Origin: JAICSD01 sp035637115
GTDB lineage: Bacteria > Acidobacteriota > Vicinamibacteria > Vicinamibacterales > 2-12-FULL-66-21
Reading direction: 5' to 3'
Length of the DNA: 16,064 bases
Assembly (NCBI GenBank): GCA_035637115.1
Contig: DASPXV010000095.1
Coordinates: 1 to 16,064, forward strand
This document shows, piece after piece, positions 14,179 through 16,064 of this stretch (its first letter is position 1; each line of letters opens with the position of its first letter). The notes beneath the pieces were generated by a model that saw only the letters and a list, made by a program, of their open reading frames with translations, was not told the origin of the DNA and searched no databases. Position numbers and translations under genes: made by a program.

Positions 14179-15758
14179 CCACCGTCATTCCAGAGGTGGC
14201 CGCTGCGCTGGGCGTGGAGGAATGGGCGGTGCGCGAGCGCCGCGACGGCGAGTTGATCATGGACACCGAGGCCGCCGTCCTCCCAACGCTCGCCCGCCGC
14301 GCCGTGCGCGACCTGGGCGGACGGCTGATGTCGCTCTTTGCGAGCGACGAACGTGAGACGGCCGGGCGCTTTCTGCTGCATCACGTCTGGTCGCTGCCGG
14401 CGCAGCGGACATTTCTGCAGGTCATCGCGCCGGTCGATCCGGCGGCGCCCCTCTTTCCGTCGATCGCGGCGGCGCATCCGGTCGCCAACTGGTTCGAGCG
14501 GGAAGTGATGGACTGCTTCGGACTCGTGCCGGACGGCCACCCGAATCCCGTGCGTGTGGCGCTGCACGACGACTGGCCCGACGGCGCCTGGCCGCTCCGG
14601 AAGGATTTTCCCGCGGACGCGCACGTGCCGCGCGTCGAGGGTGAGTTCCATCCGTTCCGGCCCGTAACGGGCGAAGGAGTGTTCCAGGTCCCCGTGGGGC
14701 CGGTGCACGCGGGCGTGATCGAGCCTGGCCACTTCCGCTTTGGCGTCGCCGGCGAGCCCGTGCTCTATCTTCAGCTTCGGCTGTTCTACGTGCACAAGGG
14801 GACCGAAAAGCGCTTCGAACGGTTACCGTGGCGACAGGGGCTGTTTCTCGCCGAATCCATCTCCGGCGATACGGCCGTCGGGCATGCGCTGTGCTACGCG
14901 CACGCGATCGAGCGGCTGGCCGGCGTGGACGTGCCGCCGAGGGGGCGCGCGCTGCGCGTTGTGCTGCTGGAACTGGAGCGGATCTACAACCACGTGGCCG
15001 ACATCGGCGCGCTGGCGACCGACGTCGCCTTCACCGTGCCTGCGAGCCGCGCGCAGGCGCTGCGCGAGGGACTCGTGCGCCTGCAGGACCGCCTGTTCGG
15101 CACGCGCCTGCTGAGACGTACGATCGCGCTCGGCGGTGTCACCCGCGACCTGCCGCGGAAGGATCTGGACGTTCTGCGCGCGCATCTGTCCGCCTTCGAA
15201 AAGCGGTTCGACGATCTGATCACGCTCCTGATCGACGCCGGGACGTTCACCGATCGGGTCGACGCGACGGGCATTCTGACCAACCAGGCGGCGCGCGATC
15301 TCGGGATCGTCGGGATGGCGGCGCGCGCCTCGGGCATCGACACCGACTTCCGCCGCGACCACCCGCACGGCGGCTACGAGCGGCTGCGCTTCGAGGTACC
15401 GGTCGAAGTGGGAGGCGATGTCCGGGCCCGGCTCATGGTGCGCGCGCGGGAAGTCGAGCAGTCGCTGTCCATCCTTCACCAGGCGCTCGACACCATGCCC
15501 GACTCGCCGATTGCGGCGGCGCTGCCGGAGCGGCTGCCCGCGCGATCGTCCGCGCTCGGCTGGGCGGAGGCGTGGCGCGGTCCGATCACGCACTGGGTCG
15601 CGACCGACGCGGAAGGCAGGCTGACGCGGGTCAAGGTGACCGATCCGAGCTTTCTCAACTGGCCCGGACTCGTGCACGCGGTGCCGGGCAACATCATTCC
15701 GGACTTCCCCGTGATCAACAAGAGCTTCAATCTCTCGTATTCAGGGAACGACCGGTAG
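14175..15758 (+). CDS. hyfG: HyfG-like large subunit (NuoC-NuoD fusion) lacking the NiFe ligands
   Basis: The 527-residue fusion has a NuoC-like part (to about residue 145, with NWFEREVMDCFGLVPDGHPN and LHDDWPDGAWPLRKDFP) and a hydrogenase-large-subunit/NuoD-like part starting near VGPVHAGVIEPGHFRF (174-189). In [NiFe]-hydrogenases the metal centre is held by an N-terminal CxxC and a C-terminal DPCxxC. Here the first site reads ESISGDTAVGHA (227-238) and the last reads SFNLSYSGNDR (517-527), so all four cysteines and the Asp-Pro are gone. The protein cannot bind a normal NiFe centre. It also stops where HycE-type precursors are cut after the DPCxxCxxR motif. It is therefore an Ehr-type subunit of unknown substrate. 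The start is ATG 14175 with GGGAGG (14165-14170), 4 nt upstream, overlapping the hyfF stop. The longer in-frame reading from 13587 is out-of-frame hyfF sequence. Confidence 0.92.
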   Translation: MTTVIPEVAAALGVEEWAVRERRDGELIMDTEAAVLPTLARRAVRDLGGRLMSLFASDERETAGRFLLHHVWSLPAQRTFLQVIAPVDPAAPLFPSIAAAHPVANWFEREVMDCFGLVPDGHPNPVRVALHDDWPDGAWPLRKDFPADAHVPRVEGEFHPFRPVTGEGVFQVPVGPVHAGVIEPGHFRFGVAGEPVLYLQLRLFYVHKGTEKRFERLPWRQGLFLAESISGDTAVGHALCYAHAIERLAGVDVPPRGRALRVVLLELERIYNHVADIGALATDVAFTVPASRAQALREGLVRLQDRLFGTRLLRRTIALGGVTRDLPRKDLDVLRAHLSAFEKRFDDLITLLIDAGTFTDRVDATGILTNQAARDLGIVGMAARASGIDTDFRRDHPHGGYERLRFEVPVEVGGDVRARLMVRAREVEQSLSILHQALDTMPDSPIAAALPERLPARSSALGWAEAWRGPITHWVATDAEGRLTRVKVTDPSFLNWPGLVHAVPGNIIPDFPVINKSFNLSYSGNDR

Positions 15759-15765
15759 GCGATTC

Positions 15766-16064
15766 ATGTTCAACATCATCACGAAAAGCCTGCGGACAGG
15801 AGTGCTCACGGAAACCGAGCCGTTCGGCACCCAGGCGTTTTTTGGATTCCCGGTCATCGACTTCAGCCGGTGCACCGCCTGCGGCGATTGCGCCGGCGCG
15901 TGCCCGACGGGCGCCATCACCGTCGCGGCCGAGCGGCCCGGACACAAGACGCTGACGCTATCCTACGCCGCCTGCATCCAGTGCCGGGCCTGCGTCACGG
16001 CGTGCGGAGAGGAGGCGGTCGGGGTCTCGACCGACGTCGAGGTCGCCGCCTATACCCGCGAACA
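15766..16064 (+). CDS. hyfH: Two-[4Fe-4S] ferredoxin-like subunit (HyfH/HycF/NuoI family; partial, runs off right edge)
   Basis: Ninety-nine codons are present before the window ends. The protein has two classical 4Fe-4S motifs: Cys36-x-x-Cys39-x-x-Cys42-x-x-x-Cys46-Pro (CTACGDCAGACP) and Cys70-x-x-Cys73-x-x-Cys76-x-x-x-Cys80 (CIQCRACVTACG). As in the NuoI family, the fourth cysteine of each motif would be expected to ligate the other cluster. It should pass electrons through the peripheral arm between the input side and the HyfG/NuoB-like interface. The N-terminal FNIITKSLRTGVLTE stretch is like that of HycF/HyfH. The start at ATG 15766 lies 7 nt after hyfG, with a weak TAGG 6 nt upstream. 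A NuoB-like (HyfI) small subunit would be expected further downstream, outside the window. Confidence 0.92.
   Translation, partial: MFNIITKSLRTGVLTETEPFGTQAFFGFPVIDFSRCTACGDCAGACPTGAITVAAERPGHKTLTLSYAACIQCRACVTACGEEAVGVSTDVEVAAYTRE

Noticed and set aside
13587..15758. A longer HyfG beginning within hyfF
   Set aside because: The first 196 residues are out-of-frame translation of hyfF and Arg-rich; ATG 14175 has a good Shine-Dalgarno and an ATGA overlap.
7051..16064. Annotation as a true hydrogenase-4 / formate hydrogenlyase
   Set aside because: Subunit makeup fits, but the large subunit lacks every NiFe-binding cysteine.
7051..16064. Annotation as respiratory complex I (Nuo) or an Mrp antiporter
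   Set aside because: The NuoC-NuoD fusion, HyfE-type subunit and HAGVIEPGHFRF segment follow the hydrogenase-4 lineage; NuoA, J and other complex I genes are absent, and Mrp systems have no NuoH, NuoD or ferredoxin subunits.

Overview
The window is a gene-dense, GC-rich bacterial chromosome segment. All complete genes lie on the + strand and one partial gene lies on the - strand at the left edge. An AsmA-type inner-membrane protein and a secreted serine hydrolase suggest a Gram-negative, double-membraned organism. The style (high GC, short leaders, serine hydrolase of the kind abundant in Acidobacteriota) would fit a soil acidobacterium such as Vicinamibacteria, but that assignment is an impression, not a demonstration. 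No stretch longer than about 60 bp is without a gene, and I see no rRNA, tRNA, insertion sequence, CRISPR array or convincing terminator.

Left region (1-2253). A divergent pair starts from a 23-bp intergenic space: a class C beta-lactamase-type serine hydrolase on the - strand (299 to beyond 1), and on the + strand an AsmA-like protein translationally coupled to methionine-R-sulfoxide reductase MsrB. The same 7-bp element can be read as a -10 box on both strands.

Middle region (2273-6590). Four tightly packed genes encode a zinc-ribbon/zf-TFIIB protein, an SPFH-domain protein with a C-terminal excisionase-type helix-turn-helix, a polytopic GT-C-like membrane protein, and a double-zinc-ribbon protein with a C-terminal membrane anchor. 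The SPFH protein and the anchored zinc-ribbon protein resemble the Bacillus YdjI and YdjG partners of the PspA membrane-stress system. Here the SPFH protein ends in a DNA-binding-type domain instead of the usual zinc ribbon.

Right region (6621 to the end). A perfect 20-bp palindrome overlaps the -35 of a recognisable promoter in front of an ArsR-family regulator gene. Behind it lies a Hyf/Hyc-like operon: two tandem full-length HyfB paralogues, HyfC (NuoH-like), HyfE, HyfF, HyfG (NuoC-NuoD fusion) and the start of a two-[4Fe-4S] ferredoxin subunit (NuoI/HyfH-like), cut by the window edge. HyfG lacks all four cysteines that bind the NiFe centre and stops about where hydrogenase large subunits are cleaved during maturation. 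The operon therefore encodes an energy-converting-hydrogenase-related (Ehr-type) complex, not a hydrogenase: an ion-pumping membrane arm joined to an electron-transfer arm of unknown substrate. The layout (ArsR regulator plus Hyc-like genes) parallels the Mycobacterium tuberculosis Rv0081-Rv0087 locus as I remember it. The tandem HyfB copies seem to give the complex three antiporter-type subunits without a HyfD.
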